28,014 bases of DNA, from positions 1-28,014 of the forward strand of contig CAYQVB010000062.1 in assembly GCA_964420925.1 (NCBI GenBank). The letters are read 5' to 3'. Below the pieces are notes generated by a model that worked only from the letters and a program-made list of their open reading frames with translations, was not told the DNA's origin and did not search any database. The first letter of the stretch is position 1, and each line of letters opens with the position of its first letter. Of the stretch, positions 1-5,653 are shown piece by piece. A program made the position numbers and the translations under genes. The stretch comes from JAJEAD01 sp964420925 (GTDB lineage Bacteria; Pseudomonadota; Gammaproteobacteria; HK1).

Positions 1-79
1 CCGACGGGTCCTCGCCCGCCAGCAACTCATCCAGCAACGCGTCGCTGATCCGTCGTCCTTCCCGTGTCTGTCTTGCCAT
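1..79 (-). CDS. IS256-family transposase, N-terminal fragment (cut by window edge)
   Basis: The first 26 codons of a leftward gene are visible, starting at the ATG whose complement is 77-79. A strong ribosome-binding site (GGAAGGAGGA on the minus strand, about 84-96) lies just upstream. The peptide begins MARQTREGR and contains LLDELLAGEDP, which resembles the N-terminus of IS256-family (mutator-type) transposases. The catalytic domain lies outside the window. The gene sits inside the end of the insertion element that interrupts the neighbouring transposase remnant. The family call rests on a short peptide plus the element end, so it is likely but not certain. Confidence 0.6.
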   Translation of the reverse strand, partial: MARQTREGRRISDALLDELLAGEDPS

Positions 80-139
80 GCTCTGTCCTCCTTCCGGAAC
101 ATCATGCTATGGCCTCAAACACGTAATTCCTGACAGGCT
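1..139 (-). mobile_element. Left end of an IS256-family insertion sequence
   Basis: The element's outer end reads, on the minus strand, GAGCCTGTCAGGAATTACG and continues into a short leader before the transposase ATG. Its border with the ISNCY-like gene is near 139/140. To the right of that point an open transposase frame begins abruptly inside a conserved motif, and to the left an in-frame TGA (131-133) closes the frame. The other end and the target-site duplication are outside the window, so the exact border is good only to a few bases. Confidence 0.6.
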
Positions 140-724
140 CACCGCGGCTCGCACTACTGGTTCACGCCCGAGGCCGGGGGCAAGGTCGATCGGGATAATC
201 CGACGCAGTTCGCGCGCGCGATGCGCCAGCTCGGCGTGGAGATGATTCCCGCCTACTCACCGCAAGCGCGCGGACGCTGCGAGCGCATGTTCGCCACCCA
301 CCAGGAACGCCTTCCCAAGGAGCTCGCCGCTCAGGGCATCGACACGATGGCGGAGGCGAACCGCTATCTTGCCGAGCACTACCGTGGGGCGTTCAACGAG
401 GAGTTCGTAGTGCCCGCGGCCGAGTCCGGTTGCGCGTTCGTGCCCTTCATCGGCCCCGGACTCGCCGACATCCTGTGCGAGCACTATGAGCGCACCGTCG
501 GGCGCGACAACTGCGTGAGCTTTGAGCGCAAGCGCCTCCAGATCCCCGCCCAGACGCATCGCTGCCACTTCATCAAGGCGCGGGTACGGGTGCATCGCTA
601 CCCCGACGCGCGACTGGCGGTGTTTCACGGACCGCGCAAGCTCGCCCAGTACGCGCCCGATGGTTCCCTGGAAGTCGATACCACCGGGCAAGACATCCGT
701 ACCCAGGCGGGCGTAGCTCGTTGA
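140..724 (+). pseudogene. ISNCY-type transposase, C-terminal remnant interrupted by IS256
   Basis: From 140 the reading frame encodes HRGSHYWFTPEAGGKVD and then AYSPQARGRCERMF. This is the DRGSHYW / PQARGRSERMF core of ISNCY-family transposases with an rve/DDE integrase fold. The open frame runs to a TGA at 722-724 and includes the family's C-terminal region (LQIP, VRVHRYPD, LAVFHGP). The aspartate expected at the start of DRGSHYW is the residue replaced at the IS256 junction, and everything upstream, including the first catalytic residue, is missing. There is an internal ATG at 221, but a protein started there would lack part of the catalytic core. This is a dead transposase, and its remaining sequence looks little decayed, which suggests recent disruption. 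Confidence 0.8.
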
Positions 725-731
725 CAGGCAG

Positions 732-870
732 GGCCTGTGGAGTTGTGGACGAGTCCTTCGGACCGGCGCGAGCCCTGCGGGCCGTGTGGACAAGCCCGTG
801 GACGACGCTACCGCGTCGCCCACCGCCTTGCCCACACTCTCGCGCCTCTCGCCCACAGGCTCCACAGGCC
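732..870. repeat. Inverted repeat and TGTGGAC-rich tail of the ISNCY element
   Basis: GGCCTGTGGAG at 732-742 is the exact reverse complement of CTCCACAGGCC at 860-870. Between them are several TGTGGA/GTGGAC motifs in both orientations (about 743, 783, 799, 829, 852), so the transcript could fold extensively. Further right, AACCGGACA occurs twice (about 900 and 925), and AACCGGACAGTTCTAT near 925-940 may be the element's terminal inverted repeat. I see no gene between 725 and 1123. Confidence 0.5.
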
Positions 871-980
871 ACACAACAACAAGAAATCTCAAGAATCAGA
901 ACCGGACAACTCACGTGCTACAAAACCGGACAGTTCTATTTGTTGCCAACACGTGCACCAGCGTCCGCGCCACAAAAGAA

Positions 981-1016
981 AAACGCCTCGGGTTGCCACC
1001 GAGGCGTTTCCTTTTT
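981..1016. terminator. Rho-independent terminator (strong hairpin)
   Basis: AAACGCCTCGG at 981-991 pairs perfectly with CCGAGGCGTTT at 999-1009 around a 7-nt loop. It is followed by CCTTTTT on the plus strand and by a U-rich stretch (TTTTTCTTTTG) on the minus strand. It can therefore act in both directions. It insulates the replication gene from transcription coming out of the insertion sequences. Confidence 0.85.
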
Positions 1017-1019
1017 CGC

Positions 1020-1048
1020 TTGTGGTGACGGGGGTTCCCTTTTATGCT
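1020..1048 (+). promoter_or_regulatory. Candidate sigma-70 promoter for repA
   Basis: TTGTGG at 1020-1025 and TATGCT at 1043-1048 are separated by 17 bp. They match the -35 and -10 consensus moderately (3/6 and 4/6). The promoter lies just after the terminator and about 100 bp upstream of repA, leaving a 5' leader of roughly 70-100 nt. The match is partial, so this is a candidate only. Confidence 0.35.
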
Positions 1049-1059
1049 CCCGGCCACTG

Positions 1060-1086
1060 CCGACGCGGTGTGCCACCACCCGTCGG
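1060..1086. promoter_or_regulatory. Hairpin/operator-like inverted repeat in the repA leader
   Basis: CCGACG at 1060-1065 pairs with CGTCGG at 1081-1086, and inside it GGTG (1067-1070) pairs with CACC (1074-1077). The structure lies between the candidate promoter and the repA start. It could be an operator for autoregulation or an RNA structure. Only the symmetry is visible. Confidence 0.4.
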
Positions 1087-1123
1087 TGCGATCGACCACA
1101 ACTCACAATCCATAGGAAGGCCG

Positions 1124-1159
1124 ATGCCTTCACTTTACCCCTGCCGGCCATGGCCGTAA
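1124..1159 (+). CDS. Leader peptide overlapping the repA start
   Basis: An ATG at 1124 opens an 11-codon frame (MPSLYPCRPWP) that ends at a TAA, 1157-1159. The ribosome-binding site AGGAAGG (1114-1120) is correctly placed for this ATG, whereas the repA ATG at 1150 has no Shine-Dalgarno sequence of its own. The leader stop lies 10 nt inside repA, so ribosomes finishing the leader would be next to the repA start. Leader peptides coupled to repA translation are known in IncFII- and IncI-type plasmids. That this one works the same way is inference. Confidence 0.45.
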   Translation: MPSLYPCRPWP

Positions 1160-2064
1160 AGCGTCCTCCCACCGCGGACGGTGGCGGCGAACTCACCCCC
1201 GGACGGCAGCGCCAGCTCGAGGAATTGCTCGCTGCGGCCGAGCTCGACACGTCCGACGTCGGCTACCTGGTGCGCCTGCTCATGCTGTGCACCCTGCCCC
1301 GCACTAACCCCGGCCGACGCGTTCAGTATCGGCGCACGAACGGTCCGCACGAGCTCATCATGACCGCCACGGGACGCCGAGGGCTGCCCTACGGGTCCCT
1401 CCCGCGGCTCATGCTCGCGTGGGTGTGCACCGAGGCCCTTCGCACGCAAAGCCGCGAGCTCGTGCTCGGGCGCTCCCTCGCCGACTTCATGCGCCAGCTC
1501 GGCATCACCGGCCGCCAAGGAGGCCCCCGAGGCAACGTCACCCGCGTTCGCGACCAGATGCACCGCCTCTTCTACGCCAATGTCCGCCTGACCCATCGCG
1601 TAGGCCGCCGCGAGCGCAGCGTGAGCTCCCAGGTCACGAGTCGCACCGACCTCTGGTGGGATGTGCGCGATCCGGACGCCCCGATGCTATTCGAGTCCAC
1701 CATCACGCTCGGCGCCGAGCTCTACGAGGAGATCATCCGCCACCCTGTCCCCCTCGACATGAACGTGCTCAAGGCGCTGACCCGATCCTCTCTCGGTCTG
1801 GACCTGTACATGTGGCTTGCCTACCGCACCTACACCCTCAAACAGCCGCTCCGGCTATCGTGGAGGCAGCTTTATCGCCAGTTCGGAGCAGATCCCGCCC
1901 GCGGAGGTGAGAATGTTGTGATTCAGAATTTCCGCAAAGATTGCCTGCGGGAGCTCACCAAGCTGAAGGTCGCGTGGCCGGACCTTCAGTACGACACTCC
2001 CCCAGGATACTTGCTCATCTGGCCCTCAGAATCACTTGTGTGTCCTCGGCGCGTTTTGCGCTGA
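1150..2064 (+). CDS. repA: Plasmid replication initiator RepA (RepA_C family)
   Basis: A 304-residue protein matching the 'plasmid encoded RepA' family. Recognisable blocks are NGPHELIMTATGRRGLPYG, PRLMLAWVCTEALRTQSREL, SLADFMRQLGI, a VTRVRDQMHRLF helix, LWWDVRDPD, TLGAELYEEIIRHPVPLDM and LKALTRSSLGLDLYMWLAYR, the last a likely winged-helix segment. It would bind the iterons immediately downstream and open the origin. ATG 1150 was chosen because conservation begins soon after it; the frame is open much further upstream, but that part runs through the terminator. Translation may be coupled to the leader ORF at 1124. The TGA stop (2062-2064) lies inside the first iteron, so gene end and origin are physically merged. 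Confidence 0.88.
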   Translation: MAVKRPPTADGGGELTPGRQRQLEELLAAAELDTSDVGYLVRLLMLCTLPRTNPGRRVQYRRTNGPHELIMTATGRRGLPYGSLPRLMLAWVCTEALRTQSRELVLGRSLADFMRQLGITGRQGGPRGNVTRVRDQMHRLFYANVRLTHRVGRRERSVSSQVTSRTDLWWDVRDPDAPMLFESTITLGAELYEEIIRHPVPLDMNVLKALTRSSLGLDLYMWLAYRTYTLKQPLRLSWRQLYRQFGADPARGGENVVIQNFRKDCLRELTKLKVAWPDLQYDTPPGYLLIWPSESLVCPRRVLR

Positions 2065-2197
2065 AACACCACACAACAGGATGGTGTACGGCGAGCGCTG
2101 GTCGGAGCACTTGTCCACATTGCCTTGTGGACTCCACGACTTATCCACGCTGAAACACCACACCTGAGGCCGGCAATTCTGCGCTGAAACACCACAC
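2060..2197 (+). repeat. Three iterons, GCTGAAACACCACAC
   Basis: The 15-mer GCTGAAACACCACAC occurs identically at 2060-2074, 2149-2163 and 2183-2197, all in the same orientation. Two of the three share the longer GCGCTGAAACACCACAC. Centre-to-centre spacing is 89 and 34 bp, so spacing is irregular. The first copy contains the repA stop codon. These are the likely RepA binding sites. Confidence 0.8.
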
Positions 2198-2200
2198 TGA

Positions 2201-2226
2201 TCCAAGTAGTTCTTCCAAGTAGATCT
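2201..2226 (+). repeat. Tandem AT-rich 13-mers in the origin
   Basis: TCCAAGTAGTTCT (2201-2213) is followed directly by TCCAAGTAGATCT (2214-2226), with 12 of 13 bases identical. AT-rich 13-mers beside iterons and a DnaA box are typical of the DNA-unwinding element of plasmid origins. The surrounding 50 bp is clearly lower in GC than its flanks. Confidence 0.55.
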
Positions 2227-2309
2227 AAGAATCATGTAGTTATCAGGCACTCGCCTGTGGATAACTGCCTCGTCGAGGATTCACGCGGCGTAACTTTCTC
2301 CTACCCTTC

Positions 2310-2520
2310 GCCTTCCATGGCTTCGCCCAGGCTCCGGGCACTAAAGCGCCCTCCGCCTGCCTTTGCGGGCCCATCCCTGGCCCGCCAGAAGGAATATTGT
2401 TCACTCCCTCCCTCCGCCATCCATGGCTCCGCCCGAGCGGAGGGCGGAACAATCCACTACAACCAACTCACGTCACAACCGCCCTCCGCTCGCCTACCGC
2501 GGGCCATCCATGGCCCGCGA
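2310..2520. repeat. Array of palindromic elements with (T)CCATGG cores
   Basis: Three related units follow the origin. The clearest is a perfect palindrome at 2498-2519 (CGCGGGCCAT, 2-nt centre, ATGGCCCGCG). A similar hairpin pairs GCGGGCC (2365-2371) with GGCCCGC (2379-2385). A GCCAT/ATGGC palindrome lies near 2417-2428. In addition, CGAGCGGAGGGCGG at 2434-2447 pairs exactly with CCGCCCTCCGCTCG at 2479-2492. The open frames here look like chance frames in GC-rich repeats, so I call no gene between 2065 and 2665. The array resembles REP-like elements; its role is unknown. Confidence 0.6.
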
Positions 2521-2665
2521 CTCCCTCCAAAACAAGAACCCATGCGAGGCTACACCGAATGGCTCAGGACGCCGCCTCCGTGCCGTCACGATTCGCGCTC
2601 AGGCCCCGTCGTCGCTACCATCCGACGAGTTCGGGTTTGTCGAAGATCGAAACGGGGGGAGTGCC

Positions 2666-2935
2666 GTGACTCCGGAAATCTGGACCATCGTCGGTACCGG
2701 GGTCGCGCTCGCCGCGCTCATCATCGGCAGCACCCGCTCCACTCGGCGCGACATCGGAAAACGCCCGAACCGCATGGACCAGCGCCTCGACCGGTTCGAG
2801 AAGCGAATCGAAACTGTCGAGCACAACCAGGAAAAACTCAAGGACGGCCTAGCCGAGCCCCGTGAACGCATGGCGAAGCTCGAAGGCCTCCTCGAGGGGC
2901 TGCGCGAAGCGATCACCGGACGTCACGCCGCCTGA
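2666..2935 (+). CDS. Small membrane-anchored coiled-coil protein, copy 1
   Basis: An 89-residue protein starting at GTG 2666 behind GGGGGA (about 2655-2660). Residues 4-21 form one hydrophobic segment (IWTIVGTGVALAALIIGS). The rest is highly charged with heptad-like spacing (RLDRFEKRIETVEHNQEKL, RMAKLEGLLEGLREAI), which suggests a coiled coil in the cytoplasm. I do not recognise a characterised family. It ends 14 bp before the Uma2 gene and is repeated with it in the second unit, so the two are probably co-expressed and functionally linked. It might tether or oligomerise a partner at the membrane; that is speculation. Confidence 0.65.
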   Translation: MTPEIWTIVGTGVALAALIIGSTRSTRRDIGKRPNRMDQRLDRFEKRIETVEHNQEKLKDGLAEPRERMAKLEGLLEGLREAITGRHAA

Positions 2936-2949
2936 TTCGAGGAGCTTCG

Positions 2950-3585
2950 ATGGCCCAAGCCGCCGCCCATACGCACGAACCGACCCGCCGGGCCACCTAT
3001 CAGGACGTGCTGGATGCGCCGGCGCACCAAGTCGCTGAGATCGTCAACGGGACGCTCTACACCCACCCGCGGCCGGCGGCGCCCCACGCACGTGCGAGTT
3101 CAGTGCTCGGTAGGCGCATCGGAGTCCCGTTCGATGACGACGTCAGCGGTCCGGATGGGTGGTGGATCATCGACGAGCCAGAACGGCACCTTGTCGATGA
3201 AATTCTGGTGCCGGATCTCGCGGGCTGGCGCCGGGAGCGGATGCCGGAGTATCCCGAGACAGCGTACTTCACCCTTGCTCCCGATTGGGTGTGCGAAGTG
3301 CTCTCGGCCTCCACACGCCGGCTCGACCTGCATGAGAAGCGCCCGACCTACGCCCGCGAAGGGGTGGGATATCTGTGGCTTGTCGACCCGATAGACCGCA
3401 CCCTGGAGGCGTTCGAGCTGCACGAAGGGCAGTGGCTCCTAATCGCGACGGCGAAGGACGACGAGCCGGTGAGCATCCGCCCCTTCGATGCGATCACCTT
3501 CAGCCTTGGAGACCTCTGGGCCCGTCGTCGCTACCATCCGACGAGTTCGGGTTTGCCGAAGACCGAAACGGAGGGAGGGCCGTGA
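2950..3585 (+). CDS. Uma2-family putative restriction endonuclease, copy 1
   Basis: A 211-residue member of the Uma2/DUF820 family (PD-(D/E)XK nuclease fold). Family landmarks are the N-terminal TYQDVLDAPAHQVAEIVNGT, the acidic residue in EILVPDLAGWRRER, EVLSASTRRLDLHEKRP (E and K of the active site) and GVGYLWLVDP. ATG 2950 follows GAGGAGCTTCG. Compared with copy 2, the segment around residues 45-80 is divergent (ERHLVDE instead of ELHLGEE). The last ~20 residues (RRYHPTSSGLPKTETEGGP) are a read-through of the duplicated leader of the next unit. Its stop overlaps the GTG of the next gene (3582). It may be functionally weakened. The substrate and biological role of this family are poorly known. 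Confidence 0.8.
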   Translation: MAQAAAHTHEPTRRATYQDVLDAPAHQVAEIVNGTLYTHPRPAAPHARASSVLGRRIGVPFDDDVSGPDGWWIIDEPERHLVDEILVPDLAGWRRERMPEYPETAYFTLAPDWVCEVLSASTRRLDLHEKRPTYAREGVGYLWLVDPIDRTLEAFELHEGQWLLIATAKDDEPVSIRPFDAITFSLGDLWARRRYHPTSSGLPKTETEGGP

Positions 3586-3797
3586 CTCCGGAAGTCTGGA
3601 CCATCGTCGGTACCGGGATCGCGCTCGCGGCGATCATCCTTGGCAGTGCCCGCACTCAGCGGCAAGACAGTCAAGGTATCCGTCGCGAGATCGAAAAGCT
3701 CAAGGACGGCTTGGCCGAGCTCCGCGAGCACATGGCCAAGCTCGAAGGCCTCCTCGAGGGACTGCGCGAAGCGATCGCCGGACGCCACGCTGCCTGA
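3582..3797 (+). CDS. Small membrane-anchored coiled-coil protein, copy 2
   Basis: A 71-residue paralogue of the protein at 2666-2935, starting at GTG 3582, behind GGAGGG (3572-3578) and overlapping the preceding Uma2 stop. The membrane segment (IWTIVGTG in copy 1, VWTIVGTGIALAAIILGS here) and the C-terminal helix (KLKDGLAELREHMAKLEGLL) are conserved. About 18 residues of the central charged region are missing relative to copy 1. The conserved ends and variable middle suggest a simple tether whose length is flexible. Family not recognised. Confidence 0.65.
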   Translation: MTPEVWTIVGTGIALAAIILGSARTQRQDSQGIRREIEKLKDGLAELREHMAKLEGLLEGLREAIAGRHAA

Positions 3798-3811
3798 TTC
3801 GAGGAGCTTCG

Positions 3812-4405
3812 ATGGCCCAATCCGCTGCCCATACGCACGAACCGGCCCGCCGGGCTACCTACCAGGATGTGCTCGACGCGCCGGCGCACCAGGTCGCCGA
3901 GATTGTCAACGGGACGCTCTATACCCACCCACGGCCGGCTATGCCACACGCATTGGCGAGCTCCGAGCTGGGCATCGAGCTGGGAGGCGCGTTCCATCGG
4001 GGCCGTGGCGGTCCGGGCGGGTGGTGGATCATCGACGAGCCGGAGCTGCATCTCGGCGAGGAAATCCTGGTGCCGGATCTCGCAGGATGGCGCCGGGAGC
4101 GCATGCCGGAGTATCCCGGGACGGCCTACGTGACTCTCGCACCGGATTGGGTGTGCGAGGTGCTTTCGGCCTCCACACGTCGGCTCGACCTGCATGAGAA
4201 GCGCCCGATCTACGCCCGCGAAGGGGTGGGCTATCTGTGGCTCGTCGACCCGATGGACCGCACCCTGGAGGCGTTCGAACTGCACGAAGGGCAGTGGCTC
4301 CTGATCGCGACCGCGAAGGACGACGAGCCGGTGAGCATCCGCCCCTTCGATGCGATCACCTTCAGCCTCGGCGACCTCTGGCCCCCGAGGCGGCAGGAAG
4401 CCTGA
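3812..4405 (+). CDS. Uma2-family putative restriction endonuclease, copy 2
   Basis: A 197-residue protein about 80% identical to copy 1 by eye, with the canonical family sequence throughout: ASSELGIELGGAFHRG, WWIIDEPELHLGEEILVPDL, EVLSASTRRLDLHEKRP and YLWLVDP. The conserved acidic residues and lysine of the predicted PD-(D/E)XK site are all present, so this copy looks intact. ATG 3812 has GAGGAG eight bases upstream. It is the last gene of the rightward cluster, and a hairpin terminator follows at 4423. The family is widespread and often multi-copy. A restriction or DNA-processing role is the standard annotation but is not proven. Confidence 0.85.
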   Translation: MAQSAAHTHEPARRATYQDVLDAPAHQVAEIVNGTLYTHPRPAMPHALASSELGIELGGAFHRGRGGPGGWWIIDEPELHLGEEILVPDLAGWRRERMPEYPGTAYVTLAPDWVCEVLSASTRRLDLHEKRPIYAREGVGYLWLVDPMDRTLEAFELHEGQWLLIATAKDDEPVSIRPFDAITFSLGDLWPPRRQEA

Positions 4406-4422
4406 GCAGCTCTCGGCGCTGA

Positions 4423-4448
4423 CCCCATCCGCTACGGGTGAGGTTTTT
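4423..4448 (+). terminator. Rho-independent terminator after the Uma2 cluster
   Basis: CCCCATCCG (4423-4431) pairs with CGGGTGAGG (4435-4443) with one mismatch, one G-T pair and a 3-nt loop. TTTTTCGTT follows. It lies 18 bp after the Uma2 stop, on the correct strand. Confidence 0.65.
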
Positions 4449-4460
4449 CGTTGGTGATCC

Positions 4461-4529
4461 GAAACGCGCAACTGCGCGCAACAACGCTCCATAACGCTCT
4501 AGAACGCACAAGAGCGGCCATGACCGCTC
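4461..4529 (-). repeat. Hairpin + GCG-phased element, copy A (inverted relative to the oriT copy)
   Basis: On the minus strand this reads as a hairpin (GAGCGG, 6-nt loop, CCGCTC; 4529 to 4512) followed by TTGTGCGTTCT and GCG-containing sequence down to about 4461. It matches 15825-15894 on the plus strand. The 17-mer CCGCTCTTGTGCGTTCT is identical at 4517-4501 and 15837-15853, and identity is about 85% over the longer block by manual alignment. It sits 2 bp past the virB6 stop, so the hairpin may double as a weak terminator, although no U-tract follows. Confidence 0.7.
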
Positions 4530-4530
4530 C

Positions 4531-5637
4531 TCACGAATTCTGAACTCGCCACTTCCTCCGCTCGTTTGCGGCGGCCCTGCTGGCGGCCTTCATGCGTTGC
4601 TGCATGACCTCCTCCCCTACCCTGCCCGCTCGAGTCTTCGCGGTGGCGGCCGCAGCCTCGCCGGCCATTTGCTTTGCCGCGGCGCGACGCACGCCGAAGC
4701 TGCTGTCGGCCACCTTCTCACCCACCTTCGCGACCCCTGCCACCCCGGCCTTGGCCGCGCCGGCACCGGCGAGCGCGCGGGCGCCCTGGACCCCGGCGAC
4801 CACCCCGGCCGCGGCCAGGCCGCTGCCGACCGAGGAGGCAATGCCCCCGCCGAGCTGTCCGGCTACCGCGGAGACGCCGAGGTAGGCGAGTCCCATCGAC
4901 AGCACGCCGGCCGCCGCGCCGGCTATCTGGAGTCCGTCTACCCCGCCCTGCCCTTCCATCGCGGTCGCGAGCCCGGTCGCGATGGTGGCCCCGATGGAGG
5001 CGGTCAGCATCACGAACACCCCGACCAAAGTGAGAGTGACGAGGTGCTTCAGCCACATCTCGAAGATGGAGTGCGTGGCTTTGAAGGGCAGTCCGAGGAT
5101 GATGAACGGTCCGATGGCCACGAGCAGGGCGAGCCCTATCTGCGAGACGTACAACATTAGCCAGGCGCACACGACTGACAGGGTGCACACACTCACCATC
5201 AGGGTGCCCAGCAGTGCAGCGTACACTCCGCCCCCGCCGCTGGCGAAGAGCCGGAGCACCGGGTCGACGGTCGCGGCCAGCGCCGCGGGGATGTCGGCCG
5301 CCCCGCGGAGCTCCGTCGACATCAGGGCGGCGATGCGTATCGGGAGGTGCTCGACTTGATCGAATATCCAGTCCATGTACATCAGCGAGGGACCGACGAG
5401 CGCGAAGATGAAGGCGATGGTGACCATCTGCTGCAGGGCGACGGGGACCGGGAGTTCCCGGCCCGTCGCCATCCGGTAGCCGAGCAGCAGGATGGCGATC
5501 GTCGCGATCGAGGTGATGAGGCCCCCGACCACGCCAAACGCGTTCAGCAGCCAGTCCGCCTGAGCCTCTTGGATCGCGTCCATGCCGGCGTCCCAGACTG
5601 CACGGATGTAGGGTTCAGTGGTCCGTGTGTCTGCCAT
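4531..5637 (-). CDS. virB6: VirB6/TrbL-type inner-membrane channel protein of the type IV secretion system
   Basis: A 368-residue polytopic membrane protein with about six hydrophobic segments: around residues 35-55 (GLITSIATIAILLLGYR), 70-90, 140-165 (LLGTLMVSVCTLSVVCAWLM), 166-190 (LALLVAIGPFIILGLPF), 205-230 and 240-265. GLALLVAIGPFIILGLPF followed by a FEMWLKHL segment is the signature of the TrbL/VirB6 family. The C-terminal third is Ala/Gly-rich and then basic, as usual. ATG 5637 follows GGGGGA; a TTG five codons upstream is less likely. It is the last gene of the leftward operon here. The proteins that normally follow it (VirB8-VirB11) are absent. Confidence 0.88.
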   Translation of the reverse strand: MADTRTTEPYIRAVWDAGMDAIQEAQADWLLNAFGVVGGLITSIATIAILLLGYRMATGRELPVPVALQQMVTIAFIFALVGPSLMYMDWIFDQVEHLPIRIAALMSTELRGAADIPAALAATVDPVLRLFASGGGGVYAALLGTLMVSVCTLSVVCAWLMLYVSQIGLALLVAIGPFIILGLPFKATHSIFEMWLKHLVTLTLVGVFVMLTASIGATIATGLATAMEGQGGVDGLQIAGAAAGVLSMGLAYLGVSAVAGQLGGGIASSVGSGLAAAGVVAGVQGARALAGAGAAKAGVAGVAKVGEKVADSSFGVRRAAAKQMAGEAAAATAKTRAGRVGEEVMQQRMKAASRAAANERRKWRVQNS

Positions 5638-5653
5638 TTGGTGGTCCCCCAAC

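Larger units (their letters stand above)
2058..2264. other. Putative iteron-type origin of vegetative replication (oriV)
   Basis: Directly after repA come three iterons, DnaA-box-like sites and an AT-rich segment. The DnaA-like sites are TTGTCCACA at 2111-2119, TTATCCACG at 2141-2149, and TGTGGATAA at 2256-2264, the last a perfect 9-mer in reverse orientation. The AT-rich segment at 2201-2250 carries two 13-mers. Iterons, DnaA boxes and an AT-rich unwinding region next to the initiator gene are the classic layout of theta-replicating plasmids. Function is inferred from this arrangement. Confidence 0.78.
2605..4400 (+). repeat. Tandem duplication of a two-gene (coiled-coil + Uma2) module
   Basis: Unit 1 begins at CCCGTCGTCGCTACCATCCG (2605) and unit 2 begins with the same 20 bases at 3521. 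Each unit holds a small membrane/coiled-coil gene, the shared spacer GATTCGAGGAGCTTCGATGG, and a Uma2 gene. The copies differ at many synonymous positions, by a shortened coiled coil in unit 2, and by a divergent patch in the Uma2 of unit 1, so the duplication is not recent. The junction gave the first Uma2 an extended C-terminus. Confidence 0.9.

Noticed and set aside
721..1149. Upstream extension of the repA frame to 721
   Set aside because: The extension runs through the IS tail and a strong terminator and has no family similarity; conservation begins just after ATG 1150.
2257..2865. Two overlapping long plus-strand frames over the palindrome array
   Set aside because: Their products are Pro/Arg/Ser-rich without motifs, and their first parts are palindromic DNA; only the segment from GTG 2666 shows a real membrane helix and ribosome-binding site.
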